Shown: piece by piece, positions 8,258 to 19,300 of the stretch
Position numbering within the stretch: the stretch's first letter is position 1
Layout: each line of letters opens with the position of its first letter
Assembly (NCBI GenBank): GCA_937625935.1
Contig: OW569393.1
Span: forward strand, 62,001-126,000
DNA length: 64,000 nucleotides
Source of the DNA: Tetramitus jugosus
Taxonomy: Eukaryota > Heterolobosea > Eutetramitea > Acrasida > Vahlkampfiidae
Direction of reading: 5' to 3'
The notes under the pieces: model-generated
The model's database searches: none
What the model was told of the DNA's origin: nothing
What the model saw: the letters and a program-made list of their open reading frames with translations, nothing else
Program-made: the position numbers and the translations under genes

Positions 8258-11200
8258 ATGTTGAGTAAAGCTGCTGTGCTAGGCAAGAACTTCAAGCAAG
8301 ATTTCACTGAAAATGAAGACGATTCCGATGTACCCATGACAACTGAAACTCAAGTTGTGGGTACTACTGCTGTTGTTGATGGTGATGCTTCTGGGAACGT
8401 GGTCCAGGACAACACGAGTGTCACTGTTGAGGGAGGAAATGATGAAGAAGGTGCAAATTTTCATGTTTTTTGGCAGAGGGATCCAGAGCGAGAGCGGGAT
8501 AAAATCCTTGGATTTTTTGTAATGGATGGTCAACCGATTCCAAGAGAGTTGTTTCATTTGATTATGCAGTTCGTTCCTGCTTTTCCCTTTTATTTCATGT
8601 TGAGGTCAGTGTGCTCTCAGTGGCTCTATGAATTCCAAGAGCAAATCTATGGCAATGTTACTTTTTTGAGTCTGGTGGATGATGGCAGACCAAAGTATTA
8701 TTTCAGAGACAATGGTCAGACATTGGTGCAATTTAAGCCCATTGGTGCCAGTGGAAAGAAATTTAGTTTGGACCAAGCTGGTCAAGCTCAATATTATAAC
8801 AGGACTCCTGTGTTTAAATTTTTGGCCAACGTGTTTCCCAATGTGAAGCATCTAAAGTTGGGGTTAGGTTCATTTACCAATAGGTATGACTTAACTGCTT
8901 GTTTTCAGTCTCTGGTGGCAAAGTTGACGCAGATTGAAACGTTGGATATTTTGGGTGCCACTCTCACTCGTTCACCAACGTTAAATAGGCGTCATTGGAA
9001 ATATGGTTCCCCGTTAAGCGTGAGTGAATTGGAAGTTATTGCACGTTCATTGTCAAGTTCACTCAAGAGTCTTAACTTTGTTGGTGTTAGTTTGAGTACT
9101 CGTTCCATTGATGCGTTAAAATTATTTTCTGAAAAGGGACGAACAGGGACATCTGTTTCAAACTCTCAATTCAGTACCGCACTAATCACAGTGGATATCC
9201 AGCGTCTTACTTTACACTCGATATTTTTATTGCAACATTCTCCCTATATGAACTCGAGCTCATTTGAGTGGGATCGCATTAAGGAAGTGTATACTGACTT
9301 TGAACTGACTGTAGTAGAGTCAGATGATAATACACTCATTCAACAGGCCACTACCGTATCATATGTCGATTACTTGAATTACATGTCAAAGAAAGAAGGA
9401 ATTTTCTTAGCATGTATCGGAACCCATTTGCGAACAGACACTGATGAAGCAGTGGAGGCCATTATTGATACTGCTGTCCGAGAATATCCCTCCTTCCAAC
9501 CACTCCTCTCTCTGCCAGGCAAAGTATTTCAACTCGTCTCGCAAGTCAAATTGAACGGACCTTTTATTGCAAGTCATGTGCATACAGCTATGAAGGCCTT
9601 GGAATTGCTAACTGATCCAATCAGAATGAAGTATCCGGAATTGGTAATGGACATTAACAGTAAGTTCAATTGGTATGCAAACTCTCCACCAACCACTCTC
9701 CTGGGTATTCTGATTCCAATCGAAGGAGCTGTGGAGTTGCTTCCGGCTATCATTGAGACTTACAAGCCTTCATTAACTGTGAATGGTACTCGCAATTATC
9801 TTGTGGAGATATTTACGAATGCATCCCATCTTAGACGACACTTGATGGATTACTTCTTGTCTTTGGAGCCCGAGTTAATTGTCCTTGGAGATACAGATGG
9901 CACTATTAACAATGAAGAAAAGAAGCTACCCCTAATTCAGTTGTTCCTGTCTCGAGATGGTCTAGACTACACTCTGGACGATATCAAATATTTGGTGAGA
10001 GTAGGGGCTTCACTTACACATGTTGACAAATTTGGCAACAATGTACTCCACTCTGCCTGTCTTACATTGGACGTAGATTTAGTGCAATACCTTCTCTCGG
10101 TATGTCCCGAGAGTATGTTCTTCGAAAGAAATACTGAAGGCCAGACTCCTCTTGAGCTCATTTTCTCACCCAACAAGAAGGGCATTTTGTTACATACATT
10201 CCTTGAAGCAGCTTCTAAGTGGCCTATCTTCCAGGATCGAAAGCTGTCAAGTTATAAAACATCATGTGGCAACTTACTTCATTCTGCATTAGTGAATCCC
10301 AGTGTAGCCACAATCCAATGGTTACTAGCACATGATTTTGAGGCGAATGCGTTGAATGATCGAGAGGAAAACGCATTATTCTATTCTAGAACTGAATCAA
10401 AGAAGCAGATACATTCCTATCGTAGCCAATATCGTACGTACGATACCATGGTCAGTCTAGATCATTATATTGATCCTTATGCAGAAGAATTAATCAAAGC
10501 TGGAGCAAAAGTGGATCTGGAAAACATTGACGGAAGAACGATAGTTACATCAGCTCTTCGTAACAGCAATTACCAGTTGATCAATTACATTATCCGAAAC
10601 CCAGATATCTCTTCTAAACCTTTGGCAGTACTGTTGGGCCCCAGAATGCAACACGGCTTCAATGCTTTACATTTTGTGTTCAAAACCATGGTGGATATTG
10701 CAGATCCTATGAAGGGAATGAACAAAAAGCAAAAAGCATTCACAGTAGGCAATTATCCTATCGCCAGACACTGTGCGCTACTTTGCCTGGAACATTACCC
10801 TGAAATGCTGTACGAAAGATCTGAACTATCAGATGAGGAGGATCTAAAAGGTATTTGTGGTTTAAGTCCCCTTCAAATTTTACTCGAAGCATCCAAAGGC
10901 TTACCATTGTTGAATGATTTATCAATCAACCTGAGAGATATCGCCAATAAGCCAGTGTTCGCGAGCAAAGATCCGAATGTGATTGCTCCCATTCCTGTCT
11001 TGTATCTTGCATTGGAGGTGGCATTGGACATTCCAATGTTTGACAGATTGATGACTTATACTGATAATGTTCTGATCAGAGATGAGACACAAGAAACCAA
11101 ACCCAATCTTTTGCACATTGCTGCTGAGAGAGATGCATCTCTCTGTCAATGTATCATCAGGCATTGGAAGAAAAAATTTAAGGTGAAGGAAGAGTTGTTG

Positions 11201-12247
11201 AAGTTGATTAATCAACCACTGGAGAATGATGCTGTTGATGGACGAAAACCAAGAAATGCTGCTATGATTGCGTGTCATCTCGGCATCTATGAAAGATTTG
11301 CAATTCTTTGGCCATATACTCAAGCTGTTGCAGAACAGTTTGATTGTCCAGCACAAATTGCTCTAGATAACAATGATCACCAATTCGCATTGTATTCTGT
11401 CCTCCATCATGCGATACTTCCAACCAAGGATCAATTACATAGGATAATTCGGAAGTGTTTGTCTCAACGGAGCTTGACTCCAGAAGTGTATGAGACTAAG
11501 TTTGTGACTTTGATGATGCAGACTGAAGAGAAACAAACAAAGCCATCGTGGCTTGAGATGTTGACACAAACACCATCAGACGCAGTTGATTCTGAAGAAC
11601 ACTACAGACTAAAGGGTTTGAGCACATTGCAATTAATGGTATTAGAGCTAGCTAATTACATGTTCGGTTGGCTTGTTCGTCACTACCGTGATGATCCATT
11701 GTTGAATCGTGCTGTGAGGACTATTGATATCAGAACAGGAGATACTCTCTTGCACATATTAACAAGCTCCACAAAATCAAGGGCTAGCATTGAGTTGTCT
11801 TCTATTCTATCCTCGATTGTAAACCAATTTACGTCGGATGGCGCCCCAATTGACAAAGCACAAAAATTCTCCAAACGAACAAAGGTTAAGCTCCCCTCTA
11901 TTGAGCACTTAAACACGAAAGAATTGACAGAATTCGTGAATATCCAGAACAAGTTTGGTCGAACTTGTCTCCATAATGTCTCGGCGAACTCTTTGTCACC
12001 TATTCTGCAGGATCTGCTCGTGCTTGGAGCCAACACTGAACTCAGGGACTCCCAGGGCAAAACACCTCAAGAGCTCATCACCAAGGAATCATTGACCGAC
12101 ATTATTACAAAATTTTTGAACAAGCGAGATGGTAAGAAGCCACAAAAGAGAAAGCAGGAGTACACAGTATATGACACTGAGGACGACGAAGAACATTCTT
12201 CGTCAACCAAGAAACCAAGAAAAAAAAGAAAGACAACCAAGAAATAA
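8258..12247 (+). CDS. Large F-box/ankyrin-repeat protein (complete paralog)
   Basis: 1329 residues. Acidic, Thr/Val-rich N-terminus; F-box-like helices at about 93-130 (IPRELFHLIMQFVPAFPF, then LRSVCSQWLYEF); a long middle with regularly spaced leucines after FPNVKHLKLGLGS, like LRRs of F-box proteins; ankyrin-type repeats from about 590 (GNNVLHSACLTLDVDLVQYLL, NLLHSALVNP, LIKAGAKVDLEN, NLLHIAAERD) and one near the C-terminus (GRTCLHNVSANS, LVLGANTELRD). The tail is strongly basic (KKPRKKRKTTKK), a likely nuclear localisation signal. The architecture suggests a substrate receptor of an SCF ubiquitin ligase. It is the same family as three genes at 50.9-57.7 kb, with the same domain order and shared phrases such as PAFPFYFMLRSVC. 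Confidence 0.8.
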   Translation: MLSKAAVLGKNFKQDFTENEDDSDVPMTTETQVVGTTAVVDGDASGNVVQDNTSVTVEGGNDEEGANFHVFWQRDPERERDKILGFFVMDGQPIPRELFHLIMQFVPAFPFYFMLRSVCSQWLYEFQEQIYGNVTFLSLVDDGRPKYYFRDNGQTLVQFKPIGASGKKFSLDQAGQAQYYNRTPVFKFLANVFPNVKHLKLGLGSFTNRYDLTACFQSLVAKLTQIETLDILGATLTRSPTLNRRHWKYGSPLSVSELEVIARSLSSSLKSLNFVGVSLSTRSIDALKLFSEKGRTGTSVSNSQFSTALITVDIQRLTLHSIFLLQHSPYMNSSSFEWDRIKEVYTDFELTVVESDDNTLIQQATTVSYVDYLNYMSKKEGIFLACIGTHLRTDTDEAVEAIIDTAVREYPSFQPLLSLPGKVFQLVSQVKLNGPFIASHVHTAMKALELLTDPIRMKYPELVMDINSKFNWYANSPPTTLLGILIPIEGAVELLPAIIETYKPSLTVNGTRNYLVEIFTNASHLRRHLMDYFLSLEPELIVLGDTDGTINNEEKKLPLIQLFLSRDGLDYTLDDIKYLVRVGASLTHVDKFGNNVLHSACLTLDVDLVQYLLSVCPESMFFERNTEGQTPLELIFSPNKKGILLHTFLEAASKWPIFQDRKLSSYKTSCGNLLHSALVNPSVATIQWLLAHDFEANALNDREENALFYSRTESKKQIHSYRSQYRTYDTMVSLDHYIDPYAEELIKAGAKVDLENIDGRTIVTSALRNSNYQLINYIIRNPDISSKPLAVLLGPRMQHGFNALHFVFKTMVDIADPMKGMNKKQKAFTVGNYPIARHCALLCLEHYPEMLYERSELSDEEDLKGICGLSPLQILLEASKGLPLLNDLSINLRDIANKPVFASKDPNVIAPIPVLYLALEVALDIPMFDRLMTYTDNVLIRDETQETKPNLLHIAAERDASLCQCIIRHWKKKFKVKEELLKLINQPLENDAVDGRKPRNAAMIACHLGIYERFAILWPYTQAVAEQFDCPAQIALDNNDHQFALYSVLHHAILPTKDQLHRIIRKCLSQRSLTPEVYETKFVTLMMQTEEKQTKPSWLEMLTQTPSDAVDSEEHYRLKGLSTLQLMVLELANYMFGWLVRHYRDDPLLNRAVRTIDIRTGDTLLHILTSSTKSRASIELSSILSSIVNQFTSDGAPIDKAQKFSKRTKVKLPSIEHLNTKELTEFVNIQNKFGRTCLHNVSANSLSPILQDLLVLGANTELRDSQGKTPQELITKESLTDIITKFLNKRDGKKPQKRKQEYTVYDTEDDEEHSSSTKKPRKKRKTTKK

Positions 12248-12396
12248 AGGACTTCGCAGGTCAGGGAGATTTTTTGAGGGCATGATCTATTTCAATCAAC
12301 GATCCACAACAGGTTCTAATTTTACATTGACATTCAAATACCTGAATCCCTTCAAACCAAAGAAAGAAAAAGTCAAGACACGGACAGTTTTGTAAA

Positions 12397-14247
12397 ATGA
12401 CTTCTCAGGACCAAAGACGTAACATTCTGATCTACAACACAGGAGGTACTCTCTCATGCGACTATGATGATGACGGTGAAAAGCTTGTTGTGAAACAAGG
12501 AGTGATAGAGAAATGGATACAGGATCACAAACTGCTTGCTCAGTTCACAAATGAATTCAATTTTGATTTCATTGAGAGTGAACCTTCGTTTGACTCTTCG
12601 CAATCATGTGTGCTCACTTGGAATCGATTGATCACTGAGATACAGAATCAACTATTGAACAAGATTCTATTAGCAGAGGAGAATGTAATCAAACAAAAGG
12701 AGGCTCCTATTAATCATTCTTCAATTGAGCAAGTTGGACTAGCAAGAAAACTTGCAACGAGTATTGAGCAATTCATTACCACTCAATCACAAAAAACTGA
12801 AATGGTTGAGAATGAAGAAGATTATGAGAGAAAAGCAGATATGATTGAAGATTTACAACAATTGGATCAAGATATTCGAAGCAGGTTGTTAGAATTGAAA
12901 GAGATTCTGAGAAGCATTGCAGATGAGTTCAATTTAGAAGAGATTGAAGAGTTGAGGAGACAATCATACTCTGCTTGTGTAATTATTCATGGTACTGACA
13001 CGTTGGCATACTCTGGAAGTGTTTTGAGCTTTGGTATCGTTCATGCTGATATCCCGTTTGTTCTTACAGGTTCCCAGTTCCCTATGGTATTTCCAAATTC
13101 TGACGCACCTGGTAATCTCTATGGATCTGTACTTTCTTCTGTAGAGATGGTGAAAAGAGGTGTGGAAGGCAAATTTGTGTTCTTTGATAAGTATCTGATG
13201 AGAGCTACCAGAGTTAGAAAGGTGCACACCAACAGTGTAGATGCATTCGAGTCGGTTAATTGCCCACCTGTGGGGCAGGTTCAAGGAAATCAAGTCCAAC
13301 TGCTTGAGAACTATTTCAGAGGCCTTCAAGTGAAGAATTTGAGATACTTTCCTGTTCCCCACATCATGAAATTCTCTCCATCTGCCCAATTACTCAGAAT
13401 TCACCCATTATTCGATATCCAAGATTTTAGATCGATCACACGAAGAGAGTTGTCAAGAGTCATCATCTTGCAGACTTATGGGGCAGGGAATGTTCATAGA
13501 GACATTGCCAAAGAGATTGACTCTGATCGCAACAACATTTACTTTTCTTGCAGTGAGTGCTACAATGGAAGATGTGAAGATAAGTACGCATCCGCAGTTG
13601 ACAGTTCGAATTGTATCTCACTTCATGACATGACACCAGAAGCTGCGTTGGTGAAAGCTTCCTTCTTGATGGCAAAACCACTGGCCAGTCCATGTCACAG
13701 CTGGAATGATGATACAACACATGAACAACTGAGGATCATTCTCAAGGAGAAAATTCCATACTTAATGGAATCAACCTTGCGAGCTCAAATATTTATTGGT
13801 GATAATGGATCGATAAATACCCAGTTAGTTGAAGCAATTGAAAAAGTGATTAGTGAAGTTCGTCATATTCAGCATGACGAAGTGGAACACTTGATCGATC
13901 GCGCAGACACTTGCAGTGAATTTGTGAAGACTGCTTTGTACAGACTGAGCAAACAACAGACAGAAACATTCAAAGAGAGTGTGCTTGGGAAAGTAGTAAC
14001 AGCTGCTGCAGAGGTGGACGATTTTATGATGCACTGCGCACCACTCCCAAAAGCACTGAAAGAATTTCTCGAGCCATCTGTGACAAAATCCCTGATGGAA
14101 ATGTATCAGAATGACCACTCGGAACACTTGAAGAAGATTACAAAGAGACATATTTATCAGATTGAAATGGGAGTCTCAGTGGTTGGTGAAATTATCAATT
14201 TGGAGAGTAGAAAATCTTTGGATGGACATTTACATGCAAACTTTTGA
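12397..14247 (+). CDS. L-asparaginase (type I-like) with internal and C-terminal extensions
   Basis: 616 residues. The asparaginase active site is present: first Thr box NTGGTLS (14-20), second box IIHGTDTLAYSGS (196-208) with the Thr-Asp pair, and Lys275 in RVRKVHTNSVDAF, plus FVLTGSQFPM and ILQTYGAGN. It would hydrolyse L-asparagine to aspartate and ammonia, presumably in the cytosol, as there is no signal peptide. Usual enzymes have about 75 residues between the first two boxes; here there are about 175, with an inserted charged, predicted coiled-coil region (about 85-190). Residues about 480-616 form an alpha-helical tail that I do not recognise; it lacks the ankyrin repeats of animal ASPG. 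Starts 150 bases after the F-box/ankyrin gene on the same strand. Confidence 0.88.
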   Translation: MTSQDQRRNILIYNTGGTLSCDYDDDGEKLVVKQGVIEKWIQDHKLLAQFTNEFNFDFIESEPSFDSSQSCVLTWNRLITEIQNQLLNKILLAEENVIKQKEAPINHSSIEQVGLARKLATSIEQFITTQSQKTEMVENEEDYERKADMIEDLQQLDQDIRSRLLELKEILRSIADEFNLEEIEELRRQSYSACVIIHGTDTLAYSGSVLSFGIVHADIPFVLTGSQFPMVFPNSDAPGNLYGSVLSSVEMVKRGVEGKFVFFDKYLMRATRVRKVHTNSVDAFESVNCPPVGQVQGNQVQLLENYFRGLQVKNLRYFPVPHIMKFSPSAQLLRIHPLFDIQDFRSITRRELSRVIILQTYGAGNVHRDIAKEIDSDRNNIYFSCSECYNGRCEDKYASAVDSSNCISLHDMTPEAALVKASFLMAKPLASPCHSWNDDTTHEQLRIILKEKIPYLMESTLRAQIFIGDNGSINTQLVEAIEKVISEVRHIQHDEVEHLIDRADTCSEFVKTALYRLSKQQTETFKESVLGKVVTAAAEVDDFMMHCAPLPKALKEFLEPSVTKSLMEMYQNDHSEHLKKITKRHIYQIEMGVSVVGEIINLESRKSLDGHLHANF

Positions 14248-14374
14248 TTCACACATTCTTTATTGGCTCTACACAATGAAACAATCGCTCAAACGATCTA
14301 ATTGTGAACGGGAAAGGACAGCAACAGACAACATTACAAAAATATAATTACAAAACATTTTTATTTCATGGTGG

Positions 14375-14659
14375 TTAATCTTGTTCTTCCTCTTGCTGTT
14401 CCTTGGCATGCTTTTGTTCATTATAAACAAAGTAACCAATCACCCCAACAAACAACCCTGTGCCCACAAACGTAAACACTTTCATCACAGGATTCTGATG
14501 AGAAGCAAACAGTTCAAAGTTCATCATTCGAAAGAACGTAGTGGACCTTCTTGGCTCAAAAACTTGCTGCTGCGAGACTTGTGCAGAGGAGGATGACGAC
14601 GTCGTCTTCATCATGTTTACAGGTGGTTGTTCTTGGCTCATTTCAAATGAAAGCTTCAA
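14375..14659 (-). CDS. Small single-pass membrane protein, SMIM8-like
   Basis: 94 residues (88 if the second ATG at 14641 is used). Polar Ser/Gln N-terminus, then RRSTTFFRMMNFELF, HQNPVM and one hydrophobic segment (about 60-79, VFTFVGTGLFVGVIGYFVYN), then a charged Lys/Glu tail. From memory, the block TTxFRxxNxELF, a Pro-Val-Met and an IGY-ending membrane helix is the pattern of animal SMIM8 (UPF0708), a small integral membrane protein of unknown function. The match is short, so homology is likely but not certain. Convergent with the asparaginase gene. Confidence 0.65.
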   Translation of the reverse strand: MKLSFEMSQEQPPVNMMKTTSSSSSAQVSQQQVFEPRRSTTFFRMMNFELFASHQNPVMKVFTFVGTGLFVGVIGYFVYNEQKHAKEQQEEEQD

Positions 14660-14823
14660 ATATGCTTTTTGTTCAATCGGACTTTCTGGAACGGAAAAGT
14701 TTTAGCAGGAAGAATATCCAGAAATCCACGATTGAGGGGCAGAGTTCTTTGTGATTGAATACAACATAATCCACTTCTAGTTAATATAGAGGATTTGGAA
14801 TTGAGGTGGGATAACATGAATAT

Positions 14824-15510
14824 TTATTGTGCACGTTTTTGCCAGATGGCAGTGTATTCAACTCTCTGCTCTGGCGATTTCAGCGGATGTCCTTGGTAGA
14901 CACACTCGAATCCAACCTTTTCCAACAGTTCCTTTGCCAAATCAAAAGAAATGAGGAACGGTGGACCCAATAGCTCTTGTCCTGCCTGTTTCTTAAGCGG
15001 GAAAATAAAAGTAACCAGTTTGCCGCCAGGCTGAATGAGTCTTGCGTACGATTGAGCCCACTGTTCTCTGTCTGTCGGATTCATCGCACACAAGAACGTA
15101 TAATCAAAACAAAGGTCATACAATCCATCGGCAGGACTGTAGTCAAAGAAATTTCCGACCACAAATTCCGAGATGGAACGGTAAGGTTCACCTTGTTGCT
15201 CCGCCAATTGTTCCGCACGCTTCATCGCTGTAGGCGCCATGTCCAAACCGGTCACTTTTTCGATACCGGGGACCTCACACAGCGTGAACACATCGTAGCC
15301 GCTGCCGCAACCAGCGACGAGCGCTCGCTTGAAATTTGAGCCTCCACCAGTGCCGCCAGACTTGTACAGCTCACTAGAATGATCGGAAACGAGTCTATTG
15401 AGCTCTGGATGTCTCTCACCTAGATCCCAAAATGTAGCTCCTGTTTGCCAATTCTTCTCCCATCGATCCATGTAATTTTCAAAGTGTTCTTGTGGTTGTT
15501 GTGTTGCCAT
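14824..15510 (-). CDS. TPMT/HOL-type SAM-dependent methyltransferase
   Basis: 228 residues. A Trp-rich N-terminus (WEKNWQTGATFWDLG) is followed by SAM motif I ALVAGCGSGYDV (about 63-74), the acidic VTGLDMAPTAM loop, and the family-specific FDYTFLCAMNPTDREQWA and LIQPGGKLVTFIFPL. This is the thiopurine S-methyltransferase superfamily branch that includes plant methyl halide/thiol methyltransferases (HOL). Likely activity is methyl transfer to halide, thiocyanate or thiols in the cytosol. Length and motif spacing are normal. ATG at 15510 follows a clean leader. Confidence 0.88.
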   Translation of the reverse strand: MATQQPQEHFENYMDRWEKNWQTGATFWDLGERHPELNRLVSDHSSELYKSGGTGGGSNFKRALVAGCGSGYDVFTLCEVPGIEKVTGLDMAPTAMKRAEQLAEQQGEPYRSISEFVVGNFFDYSPADGLYDLCFDYTFLCAMNPTDREQWAQSYARLIQPGGKLVTFIFPLKKQAGQELLGPPFLISFDLAKELLEKVGFECVYQGHPLKSPEQRVEYTAIWQKRAQ

Positions 15511-15780
15511 GTTGGTGTTGTTCCTTCTTGAGCTTGTTGTTTTTTGTGGTTGGGTGGATCAGATGATTCTTTGGTTTTAAATGGAATCACCTGCGGGCAA
15601 TCGGATCATCAATGAGTGCGCAGTTCGAATTTGTGCTGCGGAGTGCAATTGACCAAGTTGATTGTTGAAAAAAATTTGAAGGAGTTAGTGTAGGCCATAT
15701 TTAATTGGGTCCCACGTGAAGAGTGACATCGCTGTGTTATCAAGAAATTTCTCTTTATTGTCACATTTATAATAAAGAGA

Positions 15781-16101
15781 TCAATGCTCCTCAATGAAAA
15801 CAAATTCCCCGAGTTTCTCCTCAATGTTGTAAACCTTTTTGATTGCACTGTCAGTGGAAGTATCCGACATCATGAGGGTTGCTCTCATTGGATAAGAGAG
15901 AACTTGAATCTGTGTGATCGGTGCAGTGTTATAAGAGTCACCAATGTATTCATAACCCAATATTCCCACAGTGTCTTCTTCTCCCTGGGGCCCGATCGAT
16001 AGGGATCGAAGTCTTCCTGCAGAGGAACGATCGTCATACTTGACTAGAATGGTGGCTTCTCTATCCGTGTGGTTGTGGAATTCTATGCTTGAAAATGGCA
16101 T
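15781..16101 (-). CDS. Small protein of unknown function
   Basis: 106 residues from ATG 16101 (MPFSSIEFHNHTDREATILV). The sequence alternates hydrophobic and polar residues (ATILVKYDD, SLSIGPQGEEDTVGILGYEYIG, ITQIQVLSYPMRATLMM), suggesting a small all-beta fold. No signal peptide or membrane helix. The frame stays open upstream to 16278 but that part looks like leader sequence, so the internal ATG is preferred. I do not recognise the family. Confidence 0.5.
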   Translation of the reverse strand: MPFSSIEFHNHTDREATILVKYDDRSSAGRLRSLSIGPQGEEDTVGILGYEYIGDSYNTAPITQIQVLSYPMRATLMMSDTSTDSAIKKVYNIEEKLGEFVFIEEH

Positions 16102-16342
16102 CTTTGGGATCCAATCAAGTTGTTTTTCCTTGGTTGAGTGTGAAAGGTTTGTGAGGAACTGCGATCTGATCGTTCTGAAAAGAAAAACTATTTCAATCCT
16201 CATCAGTGGTATTCCTGGGTTGGAATGGAGGACGAACAACGCTTGTCTACACAGCCAAACTTCTACATGTCTTTCCAATTGGAGATGTCCAAAAATTGTG
16301 TTGTAAAATTGAGCCCACCTTTCAAGAGTTAATGTATTTTAT

Positions 16343-19300
16343 TTACCTAATTTGAGGAATGTGAATTCGATCAGGGTTGTAAAAATTCTCTTGGTGGTCG
16401 CTCCACTGGCTGTCGGATGGTGTTTCTAGGTCGATAGGAAGAATGCCGACAAAGTCACGCAGATGGACAGCTGTTGGTTCAAGTACAGTCACACTCTTTG
16501 CCTTCCTTCTCTTGAACGCCAGTATGAGCACAATTAGGACCAACACGCAACAAATGGCTGCAATAGAACCAAATAGTACGGCTAAAATTGTGATAACTTT
16601 CGATTCTCTGCTCATGTTCATTGTAGACTCCTCTTTCTCAAAGTGAATCAGATTGTAAGAGTGAAGGGTTCTCTCTTTTGTTGCGGCATGGATTCGTCGG
16701 GCTGCTGTTTGAGCTACCTTGGATTGGATGTGGACGTAGCACAAGAGAGGCACACCTTGCACAACAAAATTACCGAGAGGTGAAGCACTAAAGGATATAC
16801 CTGCTCTCTCATTGTCATTAAAATTGAGAACCTGTGGAGCAAATGCGCTCTGAGACATCTCAGAATTGATCACTAATTGTTCCCATACTATCATTGAGGT
16901 GTTGCGCACTGTGCAACCTAGTAGACCAAGAGCTGGATCATATTGTGGCATTGGAGCATTGCTGTCATTCATACAACAAAGGAAAGCATTATTGATTGTA
17001 ATGTGAAGTGTTTCAGGCAGACCCACTCCACTTTGCGATTCCAAAGAAACAACAAGGTTTGGTTTCTCACTTGTGGCAAATACGGAATTCTCAGTCATTC
17101 CCTTCTTGTAGAATGTTGTCTTCGTAAATAGTGTTTCAATGATCGTGGGAGGAGGTATAGGTAGCTTATATCTTAACTTCAGAGGTATTTGAACTGGTAT
17201 TGCTTCAGATCCATGATCAGAAACTCTCAATCGGAACAAGTAAGTTGCTGTGTAATCGTCAGATTCAAAAGTGGAGAGAACCTCTACAGAAAACTCGTTC
17301 TTTGCAGATGGGAGCTTGGTGATTGTGAACGAGGGATTTTCGATAGGAAGTGAAGTGATCTCTTCTATCATCATGCCTTCCTCCAATAGAAGACTGAATT
17401 TCACATATAATCGACTATTTCTAATGGAGATAACTTCTTGTCTTAAGATAATTGCTAAATCAGAGCTATCAATAGTAATGAGAGAGGAACTTCCGCCATC
17501 TAGCATTAGTTGCACAGTTTGGACAAGCTGATAGTTTTCAATTCTACAGACTCCATAGTTCAAGGACGAGCTGAGAACATACGCTATATTCACTGGGAAC
17601 TTAGCAGTCCAGAATAATCCGCTCGGATCAAGGATAGTTTCTGTGGACGGATCTAATAGAATCTCTGTCACATTTCTCTTGATCGTTAAGCTCGTTGAAC
17701 ATAAATCGGTCATCGAATCAAACATCAAGTGATGGTCATTAAGTGCATTACAATTGGTAAGCTCAGCAGTTCCAACATAAACTGAGATGTTAGATGCGGA
17801 GATTGCATTGGGAATTACAACCACCATACCTAAAATTTCATTATCGTAGAATATTTCGCTCAGTTCAGGTGATTCTGACAACAACTGATAACCACATTCG
17901 CTCTTCTCTCTTGCTTGACAAGTTGTACCTGTCCAACCCGGCGCGCACATGTCACATTGATCAGAAGCAGAACATGATTCACAATTTTCAAGGCAGGAAT
18001 TCTCGCATTGAGAACCATATCGACCAGCCACACAAACCGAACAGTTTGTGAGGTATTCACAGCTCGAGCAATTAGGCATACAAATAGGAACGGAGCAAGA
18101 AGGTCCAGACCAACCTTCATTGCACTTCGAGCATAGATCTGGACCCAAACACTTTTGGCACCCAGAAGGACACACTGAATCACATGAATCACCATATAAC
18201 CCTGCCTCACATTCTAAACAGCGATCAGGTGAATTACATGATAGACAACCGATGGGGCAGTTTTGAGCAGTACAATTAGAACCTGACCAACCCAAAGCGC
18301 ATACCTCACACACTCCAGTGTCAGAGCATTTTTCACAGTTCAAAGGACAAGGCACAGCACAATTTAAATCAACTCCATAGTACCCATCGGAGCACTTGGT
18401 ACATAAAAAGGGTGTTGTGCAGCTAGAACAATTTGATGGACATATTGGATCACACTTGGGACCTGCATAACCCTCCTGACAAACGCACGTATCAAAATCA
18501 ACACATGCTCCATTTCTGGAGCAAACGGATACGTTGCCACTTCGAACACCAAAGCAAGTGAATTCGTCACAGTTCGCTCCCACCCACGGCTGCTCACAGG
18601 TGCACTTACCAACCTCTGTACAGTTTCCACGACCAGAGCAAACTCGGGGATCGATATCCATCATATTAGAGCAAACTCTCCTTTCTATCATGAACATTGC
18701 TTTAGGAGTCATGAAAAACTCCATTGGCTGGGTGTATGTCGTAACAGCGCCCGTGAATCTAGAATAAGAGGTACTACCGAAAGTTAATCCTCTTCCTGAG
18801 TGCGTTGTGAAAACCACAGCGCCATTAGAGTAAGACATTCTCAAAATTCTTTCGTTGTTCCATACGCCGGAATTGAAAAGTCGAGGATATAAACCAGTTC
18901 CAGAAAAAGCAGGCCCAGACGCTCCACTCACATAGACTAATCCTTCACTATCTAAGAACAGAGAAAATGATACCGAAGTAAGGACCTGTACGAGTTTGGC
19001 ATTGGCCATATATGGTCCTTTGTCCAATTTCACAGGAGTATACTGATACCCTGAAGAACTATATCCGTAATATCCCCGTTGTATATCTCCAAAACCATAA
19101 ATGTCATTATTTAACATTATGCAAATCACATGTGCCGTACCTTGAGGATCACAACTACAGGTAAGGACGTTGGATAAAATTGGCCTGTAGTCATTTATAA
19201 TGGCGTTCAAATTCCCCAAACTAAGGACTCCAAGCCTATCAAATCCAAGACCGTAGAGAGTATGATTACTGATAATAAAAGAGTACTCATTTCCAATAAT

